A stretch of 64,000 bases of DNA from Thysanoteuthis rhombus (Eukaryota; Mollusca; Cephalopoda; Oegopsida; Thysanoteuthidae). The stretch lies in the NCBI GenBank assembly GCA_963457665.1, contig OY735207.1, positions 37,612,316 to 37,676,315 on the forward strand, in the 5' to 3' direction. The stretch's first letter is position 1. The number at the start of each line of letters is the position of its first letter. Below the pieces are notes generated by a model that saw only the letters and a list, made by a program, of their open reading frames with translations, did no database searches and had not been told where the DNA came from. The position numbers and the translations under genes were made by a program. Shown here in pieces: positions 12,035 through 23,110 of the stretch.

Positions 12035-12544
12035 TCTGACTGAATCAGGTGCACTTACTTTTCAAAGAAGTCTTCAAAAAGTGGGAAAAACCCTGATCTT
12101 CCCCGGGAATAGCATCCAAAATATTCTTTTAGTTGATGAAACCAAAATTATGACTACCCTCCTGGCTACTAATATCCCTATCTGTCTCTCGACTCCTTTG
12201 CAGCTACTGTCTCCTTTGTCCCCTTTGATTATGGCACCAATTACAAATCTCATGTCTCTTAGATTCCACAATATCTCTATTTCATTTTTTATCTATTTTT
12301 CTACCTTCATCGGTGCATGAGTTTGTAAGTGAAAGTATGTTTAATCTGTTAGTTCACATTCCATTTTTTTTTTTATCGTTTTTTGTTTAAATCCATTTTT
12401 CTTGCTAAGCGACAATAATATACAATCAAGGAGAACACCATTCCTACAAAGATCAAGGTTATCTCCCCTATTCTCTCATAAATGACTTTTGTGATGTTCA
12501 CCTATAATCATACTTTGCTTTATATATATGTATAAATCAGATTA

Positions 12545-13330
12545 ACGTAATCAAACAATGCAGAAAATCAATTTTATTTAATGATGATGAACAGTGGATT
12601 AAAAGAAAACAACTCCAATTTTCCAATGGGCATATACAATTCTACTCAACTATCAGATTTAATTGGACTTTACATTTTATATACACTAAAAACCAACTTC
12701 TTAGATACACCTAACACTGGTTTATGTAGAGACAACAGACTTATTGTACTTGATAATTGCAATGGCCATATATGTGACAAGATCAAGAAACAACCAAGAA
12801 AATGAATTTAAGAAAATGGGCTTCAAAATAGAAGTAAAAGCAATTGTCAAAAATGTCAACTTTCTCCAATTTATATAAATATTGAATCCAATCATCTACT
12901 AGAAACTCTGAAAAAGGTCCCCAATACTGGAATAACATCAAATTCATCAAATGAGGAAGTTAAAAAAAACAAAAGACAAATGCCAAACTTTCTAAAAAGC
13001 ACTTTTAAAATAGTGGATTTGTAAAATATAAACTAGAATTTAATAACACAAAATTAACCAAAAAATCCAGCAAAAACAAAAGATGTAGAAAGAGAAATAT
13101 AATTTGGTTTACCCTTCCCCCACCTTCAATAAGCAGATTATAACAAACATTGGTGAAATCTCGTTGGATCCAATCAAAAAATACTTCCCACAGAACAACA
13201 AATTATAAAAAATCTTCAACTCAAAAATACTAAAATTGAGATACAGCTTCATGGACAATATTGAAAGAATCAATCGTAACCATAATGACAGAATATTGAA
13301 TCAATTAAATAAATGAACACGAATCCAGAT
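12545..13330 (+). pseudogene. Reverse transcriptase relic with YRDDGL-type catalytic box
   Basis: Three frames joined by frameshifts read as one known retroelement protein. First comes RKSILFNDDEQWIKRK (about 12563-12610), then MGIYNSTQLSDLIGLYIL and GLCRDNRL (12626-12740), which corresponds to the Y-R-D-D-G-L catalytic box of this RT group. Next come YINIESNHLLETLKKVP and, near 13100-13230, RNIIWFTLPPP and a diverged NIGxxFLxLIDKHFP segment. From memory this protein type is common in cnidarian and molluscan genomes, but I cannot fix its Repbase clade (Penelope-like or DIRS-like are candidates). Catalytic aspartates are degraded (YRDD is CRDN) and several stops are present, so it is a dead copy. 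Confidence 0.7.
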
Positions 13331-13893
13331 AAAAAATGTAACCATAGAGAACTTGAAAAACATTTTTTTATTTTAAAATGTACGGCAATGATTAAATATC
13401 TTTTTTAAAAGTTTAATTTTATTTATAATTGCAAAAAAAAATAAAGTTGTGAAAAATAAAAAAATTCTTTTGCATGCTCACAGAGGATCTCTGTGCAGAG
13501 TTTACATTTTTGACCAAAAAATGAAGTCGAGTTGAATTTTCACTGAATGCTTTGCTGAATTCATTCATTTGTTCTTATGTACATAATTTTTGAATGTTGA
13601 AGTGTTTGTTTATCAATGGGTTTATGGTACAAGATTTATGGTTTTGAGGACGGAAAGGGTTGAGGTGCAGTTTGGCAAAAATTATTTGTGGATTCATAGT
13701 AATAAATATATGATATATAAACAACTGAATAAAGCTATCAATAGACCTCCAGAGACTTTCAAACATAATCGAATCGATAGAAAAAGAATAATCACAAAAA
13801 TTCATGAATACCTAATCAAAGATGATATGAGAAATAGAGAAAAGAAACAAAATTTCCTTACATATATAGTCTAGGAAGGTTTACAGTTTTAAA

Positions 13894-13896
<3 letters not shown>

Positions 13897-13928
<32 letters not shown>
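13897..13928. repeat. (TA)n microsatellite
   Basis: Pure TA dinucleotides immediately before the first copy of a 106-bp direct repeat. Confidence 0.95.
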
Positions 13929-13930
<2 letters not shown>

Positions 13931-14034
13931 AGAAGAAGGGTTAATGTGTTTTCTATGCTGAGGACATTGTTAAAAGTCAGTTTTTTTTATCCATGATTCT
14001 GTAATTAATGATGTATTTTTCAATGTTTTCCTTG
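13929..14034. repeat. Direct repeat, copy A of a duplicated segment
   Basis: It matches 14416-14522 at roughly 90% identity, including GTGTTTTCTAT, TTAAAAGTCA and the 40-bp stretch from CATGATTCTGTAATTAATGA onward. Both copies follow a (TA)n-containing microsatellite, so the repeat probably has (TA)n as its left edge. Confidence 0.85.
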
Positions 14035-14320
14035 TTGGCAAAAGATGATCAGACTTTCAACAAATAATCAATAATTCAATCACATCACCAAACCCAACCA
14101 GAGATAAACAACATGACTTGAGCTGTTATTGAGTTGCTCATTAACACACGCACACACACACGCAGAGGCACTTTTATGTTAATCAGCTGTTAAGAAAACA
14201 AACCAAACCAACGACTATACACATAATCCTTTTAGATGCAAAACCAGTTCATAAATAAATAAGTTCAAAGGAGATTACCAATGGTCCTTCAGTACCACTG
14301 CTTACTTCTTTGAAAATTTA

Positions 14321-14322
<2 letters not shown>

Positions 14323-14397
<75 letters not shown>
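14323..14397. repeat. Compound (AT)n(AG)n microsatellite
   Basis: About 38 bp of AT dinucleotides switch abruptly to about 37 bp of AG dinucleotides at 14361. Confidence 0.95.
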
Positions 14398-14401
<4 letters not shown>

Positions 14402-14415
14402 TAGATAAATAGGTA

Positions 14416-14522
14416 TGAGGAAAGAAGGCTTGATGTGTTTTCTATACTGAGGGCATAGTTAAAAGTCATTTTTTTTCTTCATGATTCTGTAATTAATGAT
14501 GTATTTTTCAATGTTTTCCTTG
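14416..14522. repeat. Direct repeat, copy B of the duplicated segment
   Basis: Partner of 13929-14034, about 487 bp downstream in the same orientation. Confidence 0.85.
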
Positions 14523-15684
14523 ATAGAACACAGACAATTATTTTTTGTTCTAAATGTGCAAATATTATATTTCATCAAATATGGTAGGATTATGACCACA
14601 GGTTCCATATACTGAAGCTTGATATTGAAAGTTATAGGATTTGGATGGATTTCGGTGATCGGTAGTCATCCAAGTATTCTTATAAACAATTTGACTTATT
14701 GTCCGTCATATTTCAATGAAACCTTTCACAAACCCAAATCGTGTAAAGCAAAGAAGTTATTGCCATTAATTTATATGGTAAAGCAATAGCAATACCTTTG
14801 CCCAAGTTAGTGGCAATGAAGACACTATAGGGTGAATAGGATTCATGCCTTCCATAAACACAGAGATACAAGCCTATTGGCGTAAGCTGATTGGTTGCTA
14901 GAATAAAAGCAGATTTAAGCTCAGGGTTATTATTGACTCTTACTAGTTGATTTTATTAACTACTTTATTTACACTGCTTTAATTGAATGGAAAAGACAAT
15001 GGTAGTAGAAAACTAGTGGCGGGTTTGTATTCTCAACTCAGCACCACCCTCCCCACCTATACCTCATTTTTTTTCAGTTATCTGAACTTTGACCGTTAAG
15101 AGAGAAGCCGACGTAGACTCATAAAAGCTATCCACCAGAAAAGTATTTTATACATAGATGAATAAAATATTCATTTCTTTTAATGCATAACAGAATTGTT
15201 TTCCTTGGCTTCAACAACTATACCGTACCCCACATTCTACCAAGAGGCCAGTCTCAATACTGTGATTCACAAACTGTCTTTAATGCATTTAGAATTTTTA
15301 TTTTTTAATCAACAAATATTGATACATAGTAGATATAGTAACATCGAATTGTTGAGATACTGCCTATAATTTCGAGAAGGGTCATTTTCTTCCTAAGATT
15401 TGTTCTCGTTCTTAACATTGTTTTCTGCTTACTGAGTGTTTTTGCTTTCAGCAAGCAAAACAAATGCATAGATCAAATCAGATACTACTCTATTCAGTTT
15501 CAATGTATATTGCACTATTTTGATAGCCTTTTAGAATGTAGCAATCAAAATAGGTTTAATCCAACTTATATAAGGTTAATTTTAAATTAAAATATTTTAA
15601 TCAGGGGGATTAATATAAGCAGCACATGAACATTGACAAACTTTCAAAACAATAATTGTAAGAATTTGTAAATCACCATCGATC
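14523..15684. other. Unassigned stretch
   Basis: No coding frame, inverted repeat or dispersed family was recognised up to the LINE RT relic. Confidence 0.45.
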
Positions 15685-16235
15685 TACTCAAGAAAGCTGG
15701 TAAGATCATCAACAAAAAACTAGCTATTCTATTCAACATGTCTAAAACAGTAAAGTCCCGAAAGACTGGAACATAGCAATCATAATAATGCTTCGACATA
15801 AAAAAGGAAACCCCTAAGCGTAAGACCTCAACAACTACAGGCCTATAAGCCTACTCAACTGCATCTACAGCTTTTCACAAAAATCATTGCCGACTGGATC
15901 ACTAGAACACAAGATGAAAACCAACCTCAGGAACAGGCTGGATTTAGAAGAAGCTACTCAACCATGGACCATTTCCATTCAAGAAATCAGCTGAAAGTGA
16001 AAGCAGCAGAATACAAAATGCCACTTGCTGTAGCATTTATAGACTTCATTTGACTCTGTAGAAATTCCCATGGTCATGAAAGCCATCACTCTACAAGGTG
16101 TAGACCCTGTATACGTCAAAGTACTACAACATATATAAAATCACAGCAACTCCTTTATCAGGCTACATAAAGACTCTGAACCCTTCCAGCTCTGAATAAG
16201 ACTATCATACATCAAAACAGCAGTAATATTTGAAC
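15685..16235 (+). pseudogene. LINE reverse transcriptase relic (fingers and palm)
   Basis: Across shifting frames the + strand encodes hallmark non-LTR RT segments: AIIMLRHKKGNP; NYRPISLLNCIY; KIIADWITRTQDENQPQEQA followed by GFRRSYSTMDHFH; and the motif A region PLAVAFIDF with a broken FDSVE behind it (about 16020-16060), then MKAITLQGVDPVYVKVL. This order is the fingers-to-palm part of the endonuclease/RT protein of the same LINE group that left the C-terminal fragments elsewhere in the window. Frameshifts and in-frame stops show it is dead. Both the endonuclease and the YADD box are missing, so it is truncated at both ends. Confidence 0.85.
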
Positions 16236-17152
16236 CAAAGTCTATGAATCTGAAATTATATGAATTTCATTCGGGAAACTTAGTAGCAAATGAAATCCCA
16301 AATATCCAAGCAAAAACCATATGCTATATTTTTGAGAAGAGTTATTTTTCATTCCAAGAGTTGTTCAGACTATTGAACTCATTGTTTTTGTTACTTTTAT
16401 TGTTACTAGCATTCTTCAGCCTTCTTCAGATTTACAATCTGTGAGTAAAGTGAGGGAATTTCTTCTTCAGAAAATGGTGGTAAACAGAAAAAATGTTTTC
16501 AAATATACTTGGCTAAGCTCATTCCCAGCAGTACAAGCCACACATGCAACTTCTTCCTCAGTGAAACACAGGTGATTCCTTATTCATGTTCTAGAATGCT
16601 CTTCAATCCACTCCTTGCAGAGCATAGAAATTATCATTGTACTGAAATCACGGCTTGACGAATACATTTGTCCAATGGGTTTCATTTACTCTATTTCTTC
16701 CAGTTAAATTCTCAATTTCAATCAGTTATTTTGACATTTTTTTAAACAATAATCCTGTTTTTAACATCAGCTCCCCCTTTAACATCAGCCCCAACCCCCC
16801 TTTTTTCATTAGCCAACCCGCCCATCTTTTTAGATTATCCCCCAGACTCACACAGATACCACTTTCAACATTATCTTCCCTTGTTTTCAAACAGGGTAAA
16901 GAAAGAGTGGTATTGAGTCAATTATGAAAACACATTGAATCAAACACTGATTTCCATCTATCGATTTTTCTATTTTATAAGTTCATTTTTTGGACAGCAA
17001 TTTACTCAGCCGTTAGGGCGGGTAATTAATCTAGTTCTAAAATGCTGTCTATTTCAATGCCATCACCATCTTGGCTGTAGCAATAAGATGCAGAGGATCT
17101 TGAGAAAATTATGTTAGAAGTCATCAAGAACAACTCAATCTTAATTATTACT
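16236..17152. other. Unassigned stretch
   Basis: Contains a CT-rich region with C-runs (16760-16860) and AT-rich DNA. Open frames here have no recognisable domains. Confidence 0.45.
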
Positions 17153-17543
17153 TTTTGACTAGTTTGTCCTTCATCTTATTGTTGCTTTTTATTGTAATTC
17201 CTTAATCATCCTACATAGTAGGACCATCAAGAATTAATGATAAAAATGCTTCATCCACCAACTTAGATTACTACAAGATTGTAAACAAACAATATGACAG
17301 AGAAATCAGATGAGAAGGGATGTAGCTTTTACGACTGGATTTAACTTTGCTTAGCTGGTTGGTTTCCATGATCAAATCAGTAAGGTGTTGTCCATCTTCA
17401 ACAGGCTCCCAAGCATACAGGATGCAAGTTCAATTCTTGTTAGCGGCTACTCCTTTATTTCAAAGCCCTGCTACTTACATAACTATTGTTGAAAGTAAAT
17501 TACAATAAAAAGCAACAAAAACAGATAAGAGATAGAATAGTCG
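17153..17543 (+). repeat. tRNA-derived SINE flanked by inverted SINE tails
   Basis: The centre (about 17350-17450) has an A-box-like TTGCTTAGCTGG and a B-box-like GCAAGTTCAATTCTT at tRNA-like spacing. The right end (17497-17543) is AATTACAATAAAAAGCAACA followed by a GATAAGAGATAGA-type tail. The left end (17153-17197) is nearly the reverse complement of that tail (GACTAGTTTGTCCTTCATCT, then TATTGTTGCTTTTTATTG). A second SINE tail in opposite orientation explains this. A related arrangement occurs at 54296-54600. Confidence 0.55.
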
Positions 17544-18057
17544 AAAATCAATAACGAAATGCTTCATCTTAAGAATTCAGACAAATTAAAACTATTCCAT
17601 AAATTACAACTACTAAGGTATAAACAAACTGATAATAGCATGAAAGAAACTAGTTGAAAAGTAAAAATGACCTTTAGAAAGATATCATTATTACTCTCAC
17701 AATTAAAGTATATAATTTTGTTTAAGTAAATGATTATCAATGGAATGTATATATAATGAATATAACAACATGTAAAGGTATACGAAACTAATAAATCTGT
17801 TATTATCATTGATCATTTTTGTTATCTAATCATATTCCTGAGGTCTACTACTACTATAACTGAATTTTTAGGCTTCAACCTTTCAAGGGAGGAGTAATGA
17901 ATGAATGACAGTTATTGCAAAGGTTGTGTCTCTTTTGTTCTCATTTAAACAACCACTCTCTTCCATTCTTTACCTTGTTCATTACATTGCAAGGGTGGGT
18001 GAGGAAGGAGACAGTTAAGCAAAGGTTGAGTCTGTATCATCCAATTGGAAGCTGAAA

Positions 18058-18450
18058 TATAAACCTAACCAAGAGACATACCTGCAAACTGAGATCCATG
18101 CAATGTGCACATAAAAGAATCATGCTCAACCTCACATGGAGAGACCACAAGACAGCACAATATATCCGGGAGAAGACAGGAGTCCGAGAGATCATAGAAT
18201 CATTAAAAAAACTCAAATGGCAATGGGCTGGCCATGTTGTGAGAATGGCAGACAAACGAAGGACATCATGACTCACAACATGGATCTCCAGAGATTACAT
18301 ATGCAACCAAGGCCGGCAAAATAATAGATGGAGAGACAAACGAGACAAATTCAGAAAGTATTGGCTCTGCGACGCCCATGATAGAGAAGTGTGGCAAATC
18401 CTGGGGAAGGTTTATGTCAAATGACAGATGTTGAGACTGATGATGATGAA
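18058..18450 (+). pseudogene. LINE 3' end (pol C-terminus), copy 2
   Basis: Reads NLTKRHTCKL, then RIMLNLTWRDHKTAQYIREK and KLKWQWAGHVVRMAD, continuing to RDKFRKYWLCDAHDREVWQI before a GATGATGA tail. The W-A-G-H-V-x-R-M segment is the conserved region downstream of the reverse transcriptase in this LINE family. The copy is 5'-truncated, carries frame breaks and is non-functional. It is immediately followed by family E copy 4. Confidence 0.85.
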
Positions 18451-18469
18451 TACTAAAAGAGTCTGAATT

Positions 18470-18724
18470 TCAAAAATCGAGCGTAAATGCTGCCAGACAC
18501 AAACTAAAGCTCCCATTTAGCATAAACTTACATTGCAAAAAATAGTTGGAAGGGGAATTCTAGAAAAAAAAAAAAAAAAAGAAATTTTGTATAGACATAA
18601 GGAGTGAATGTTCAAATTTTTCTCCAGCTTCCTCGGTGAAGATTGTACACCTGACACATATATAGCCAGCCAGACCAACTTGAAAACTGAAGAAACCAGT
18701 TTTGGTTGACGGTTCCTAATAGGT
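18470..18724 (+). repeat. Dispersed repeat family E, copy 4
   Basis: Contains AAATGCTGCCAGACACAAAC, CATTTAGCATAAACTTACAT, a poly-A insertion (18565-18582), GTTCAAATTTTTCTCC and the terminal GACCAACTTGAAAACTGAAG with AAACC. One of the more complete copies. Confidence 0.7.
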
Positions 18725-19334
18725 CAAGAATGCCTAATGGTAGTGATACAAATAAAGAGAATAATAGTATCATCGAAGAGATTTAGTCAAATAAAGATTA
18801 TAACTATTCAAACTAATAGTGTTCTACCAAAATAAGGCTTTCTGATTCCAATGACATTATTCAGGTGCTTCTCGGACTTTCCTCAACTGTCCTATCAATG
18901 GTAGTTCTAGGTAGACAGCATCATTCAAAAGGGCAATGTTCAGCCGACAAATCAATGTCGCGGGTTGAATTATTTTTTGTTCTGTGGTATTTATTTGATC
19001 AGCGCTCCCACTTGTAGATATATTGGGAGTTGGTGCTCCTAATTCCTTTACAAGATTTCCTCTCAGATAATAATCAGACCAGTAACATTAGGAAGATTAA
19101 TTATCTCTTGCAAATTGGTTATCTTCAGACAAAAGTCGAGACAGTGCACTGCTTAAACAGTACAATCATTGATTTCTTCCCTTCTTTATTTTTCATTTCC
19201 ATTTCTTTTTTTTCTTCTTTATCTTACTAGGGTGATCTCTGATCACACCTTGTAAGGATATAAATACAAACCTATCTTTCTATGCTTAAAAATGACAGGT
19301 TGAGGTGTTGGTTTTCATGCCACTAAGAGTAAGC

Positions 19335-20115
19335 TTGATTCTTCCTTAGTGCTCTAGAAATGTGACCTTTTGCCAATATTGACAGAGTCTAACAAAGTCA
19401 TTTTCATTGTACTACACTGATTAGCATGTTAGTTTTGGCAGCCATTGACAGTGTTCTAGAAATATGACAATATTGACTCAATCCAATAAATATTGATTTA
19501 TGAATGCATAGTCTGTCCTGAATGTACCCAGCCATTTAAAATATCTCAGGAACCAGTTGCACGGCCTTTATGTGACTTGGCAACCTATTATATATGGACC
19601 TTACATGCATGGATAGACACACTTCCATAAGATTATTTAGGCGGCAATGAAATGCAACTTAGTGGACATAGTTATGGTGTGACTGTCGCATTCATATACA
19701 TCGAGCTTGCTCATTCTTTGTTTTGTGCAGGTTTTTTTGCAAAATATTTCAAACTTTGGATGACGTTAAGAACACAAGGCAGCTGATGACAATCCTGAAA
19801 GGAGACTTTGCAGACTGTTTAGAAAGGAATGCTGTGATGAATGCATGAGGTCCCAAGAGGAGTACTTTGAAGAACTAAGGTGCCATCGACCTAGGTAGGC
19901 TATTTCTATCTCAATATCAAAAGACTGGATATTTTCCAAACAAACCTTGTACTATTGTGTTTTGCATGTTAGTCTTGCAAGCCATTAAAAGCGCTTCTGG
20001 AAATACAATCACATGCCAACATTGACATAGTCCAACCAATATTGATTTATAGACCCTAATTGCACTACTGTGGTTAGCATACTAGTCTTGCAAGCCATTG
20101 ATAACTATCAAAGGC
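19335..20115. repeat. Diverged ~115-bp repeats interrupted by other DNA
   Basis: The unit includes GATTAGCATGTTAGTTTTGG, CAGCCATTGACAG, TCTAGAAATATGAC, CAATATTGAC and CAATAAATATTGATTTAT. It recurs at about 19345-19405 (partial), 19410-19505, 19965-20055 and 20060-20105 (partial). Copies two and three are separated by about 450 bp that hold a mariner-like remnant. Confidence 0.65.
19755..19895 (+). pseudogene. Possible mariner-like transposase C-terminal remnant
   Basis: One frame reads DDVKNTRQLMTILKGDFADC; after a frameshift another reads CCDECMRSQEEYFEEL. The order and the C-x-x-x-x-R-S-Q-x-x-Y-F-E ending resemble the C-terminus of mariner transposases (..CF..W..RW..C...G.YFEG..). It is too short for a catalytic residue to be checked. 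A chance resemblance is possible. Confidence 0.4.
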
Positions 20116-21238
20116 TTTAACACCCTTTAGTAATCAGCCTTCACCTTGTCGAATTCTGCACGTCCAAATATGTTCTGAATATAAAGAGTTATCATGACAC
20201 ACACTCATTTGGAGATTAAGTCCTGGATGTACACACCATCTCCTAATTCCTTGCTTCACTCTAAGCCATACTCAATTATTCCATTTTTAAATCTACTGCC
20301 CTCATTCTGAAGGAAAAACAAGCCAGGATACATTAGCCGGCCAAGTGTTGTTTAAAACAGACCAAATCAATGATTTCCCCATCTGGCACTTCCTCCAGAA
20401 CTGGTTTATAATGGCAAAGAATGGTGAAAGCATTATGACAATTCATCATGTTTCATGCATGAATATTTAAAGGTCAGAAAACAAGAAAGGTGAACACACG
20501 ACGTGTCAAGACAATTCTGCACATGTTTATTTTCGGAGTGTAAATACTGAATGAGAGGTGGTTAGCAAAGAAGGTGTTTATTTTACATGTAAATATTCAA
20601 GATATTACAAGCAGCATAATTTGATAATGGCAGACTAATAACAAAAATATTAGCTGTCAGTCAGAATCTGATAACGGTCAACTGAAGCTTGAAGGACAAG
20701 GTTTGAAAATTAGTTGTTTTTTTTTAAATTAAAAAAAAAAAAAGTTTTCTTTTAGGCCAGAGCTTACAATTGCATAAAAGATCATTTTATTTTCTGTTTT
20801 TCTTTTCGAATTTAAAATCCTTTTGAGACTCCTGGGACGTACAGTGTCACTCACGAATGAGTACATCCTTATCACTTCTTTTTTTCACAGAAAGTTAATT
20901 TTCTTCCTAACCCAAGATGGCAGGATCTTATTATTTCTTGCAGAACACTACACAATCAAAACAGATATTATGAATTATCATTTATAACCAAACACTACTG
21001 AATTGAAACTGTCGCTAAAAATATAGATACGAGGCCTTTTCATGGAGAACAAGACTTATGAAAGTTGGAACCTCAAAAAGACTGTATAATTATTATTCAC
21101 TGGTGTTCATACCATCATGTCACTCCCGATTCAGGTCAATGCATCTCTACCAATGGTCAAGTGCACCATCTGATATCAAGATAATACAGCTGGTTGTATT
21201 TGTTTATACTACAAATAGTAGGTGGATTGCCTATCATG
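20116..21238. other. Unassigned stretch
   Basis: No recognisable gene. Contains a poly-T/poly-A inverted run near 20717-20746 (T9, AAATT, A12) that could form a hairpin. Confidence 0.45.
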
Positions 21239-21320
21239 CCACAGGGTTGCTACTAAGATATATTCCAGATATACCCCTTTGCCCCCTGCCCCGGAAAAGT
21301 GACAGTGGACTCACATGAAA
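21239..21320 (+). repeat. Dispersed repeat family D, copy 1
   Basis: Aligns with 32587-32668: AGGGTTGCTACTAAGATATA, then TTCCAGATATACC, a C-rich block and GGAAAAGTGACAG, ending ACTCACATG. By eye nearly 80% identical. Class unknown. Confidence 0.65.
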
Positions 21321-22744
21321 GCAGCCATGAAAGCTGAGGCAAGAATCTTGAAAGTCTGGGAGACTTGGGGAAAAAAAAAAAAAAGAATAGAAAGAAATGC
21401 AAGTCAGAAATTGATAATAACCCCACGATCGATTCCAGTTTTAAATGATACTGAAACTAATCTGAGATATTAAGTGGATACTGTTTGAATAAACAAAGTT
21501 ATTAAAGATAAATAAAAGCAATGAATTATATCGGGAAAAGGGCGTAAAAATAGGAACCGAGACTGAAGGACAAAGGCACACAAGAAGCCACTTCTTCCTC
21601 ATTCTTACTGGTTGAAAGAATTAAAAACCTTTTAAAAGCTAGACAATTCTGAAAGCAACATACTTAAAGGAGTACTTAAAGATCTTCTTGAAAGTTAATT
21701 GCATAGCTAATGGGCGTGTAGTGGCTCTTCTGGCAAGATCCTCTATTTACCATTTATACCTGTTTTAATACTTGATAATAAAGGTTCCTTCTATTATCTG
21801 GAAGTTGTGCATTCTTCTGAAACCTTTCATAAGCCATAATAGCATAAAATGAAAGAGCAATAAACCACATTTTATATGTTCAAATTTTTGAGTGTTTCCA
21901 GACCCAAAATAACTTTGATTGTCATTGAAATAATAATTGATGGTGCTGCAATGATTACAGAAAAGTAGGATTTTAATTCTGAAAGGGCATGTGTTTAAGA
22001 CAGTTTTGCAGGGCATTTTGAAGGCCTAAAAAGACCTGTATTATAAAAAAAAATGTGTTAGGCTAACTGTTAAGAATACTATTGTTTCACATCAGCCACA
22101 GCAGATGATAGACCTTAACTTCTGACATCAAGGCAGTGAACAGAAGGTTATTTTCTGGAGTCTTGAAATGCTTGAAAATTTCCTATATAAATCAATGGTA
22201 ATTGCTTCTTTGATTCATGCTATTTCAGATGGCCATGGGAAACCTTTACTTATACAGATCTTTCATAAAAGGGAATTGGCACATTAGGGACTTTCAAAGA
22301 GCAGGTGATACCTGTATAAGATTTTATACAAAGCAGAGAACTTTAAAAGAAACAAAACAAAATTCAATTTGAACAATTATATAATTATAACAAAAAAAAA
22401 AAATAAACAAAGTTTATTTAATTTCCTCTGTTCTTGGAAAGCTTTTTCACATGAAATCCATAAGAAATAATATATTTCCTTATTCTATCAATGATTCTGT
22501 CTGATATCCTCTCACCACATTATGCATTATAGCAGATGCATTGCTCAGTGATTTTCAAATATAGTTGTGTACAATCTATAATTATACAATTGATGTATAA
22601 AACAGGGCGGCCAGCAGCTTTTTTTAAAAAACAAAAATCAAAATCCCAAGATCCTGTGCTCAAATAAATCAAGATTCTACTGAAAAAACCCCAGATAACA
22701 TAAACCTCAGTAAAGCAATTTTAATAAAGCGAAGAATAACCTTA
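21321..22744. other. Unassigned stretch
   Basis: AT-rich with several poly-A runs (for example 21371-21384). No coding frame, repeat family or inverted repeat was recognised. Confidence 0.45.
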
Positions 22745-23110
22745 GATTGGCAATGAACACACGAGAGAATCATGCTCAACCTCACTTGGAGAGATCATAA
22801 GATAGCACAATATATCCAGAAGAAGACAGGAGTCCAAGATATCATAGAATCCATTTGAAAACTCAAATGGCAATGAGCTGGACATGTTGCAAGAATGGCA
22901 GACAACCACTGGACATCATGACTCACAACATGGATCCTAGTGATCACATGCAAAATTGTAGCTGACAGAAAGTGAGTTGACATGACAAGCTTGACAAATT
23001 CAGAAAGTACTGGCTGCATGATACCCATGATAGAGAGGTCTGATGAATCTTGGGGAAGGTCTATGTCCAACAGCAGACACTTAAAAGGCTGATAACAATG
23101 ATGATGACTT
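22745..23110 (+). pseudogene. LINE 3' end (pol C-terminus), copy 3
   Basis: Starts within the RIMLNLTWRDHK segment and continues QYIQKKTGVQDIIESI (in-frame stop), then W-A/T-G-H-V-A-R-M-A-D-N-like wording, with the 3' end at a short GATAACAATGATGATGAC tail. It is more 5'-truncated than the copy at 18058. Several stops show that it is dead. Confidence 0.8.

Noticed and set aside
11988-12320. 110-codon ORF beginning with an Arg-Glu repeat
   Set aside because: The start is a (GA)n tract and the remainder matches nothing recognised; no splice or poly-A context supports a gene.
13590-13874. 94-codon ORF overlapping an opposite-strand ORF
   Set aside because: No recognised domain; adjacent to a (TA)n tract; length is expected by chance in a 64-kb window.
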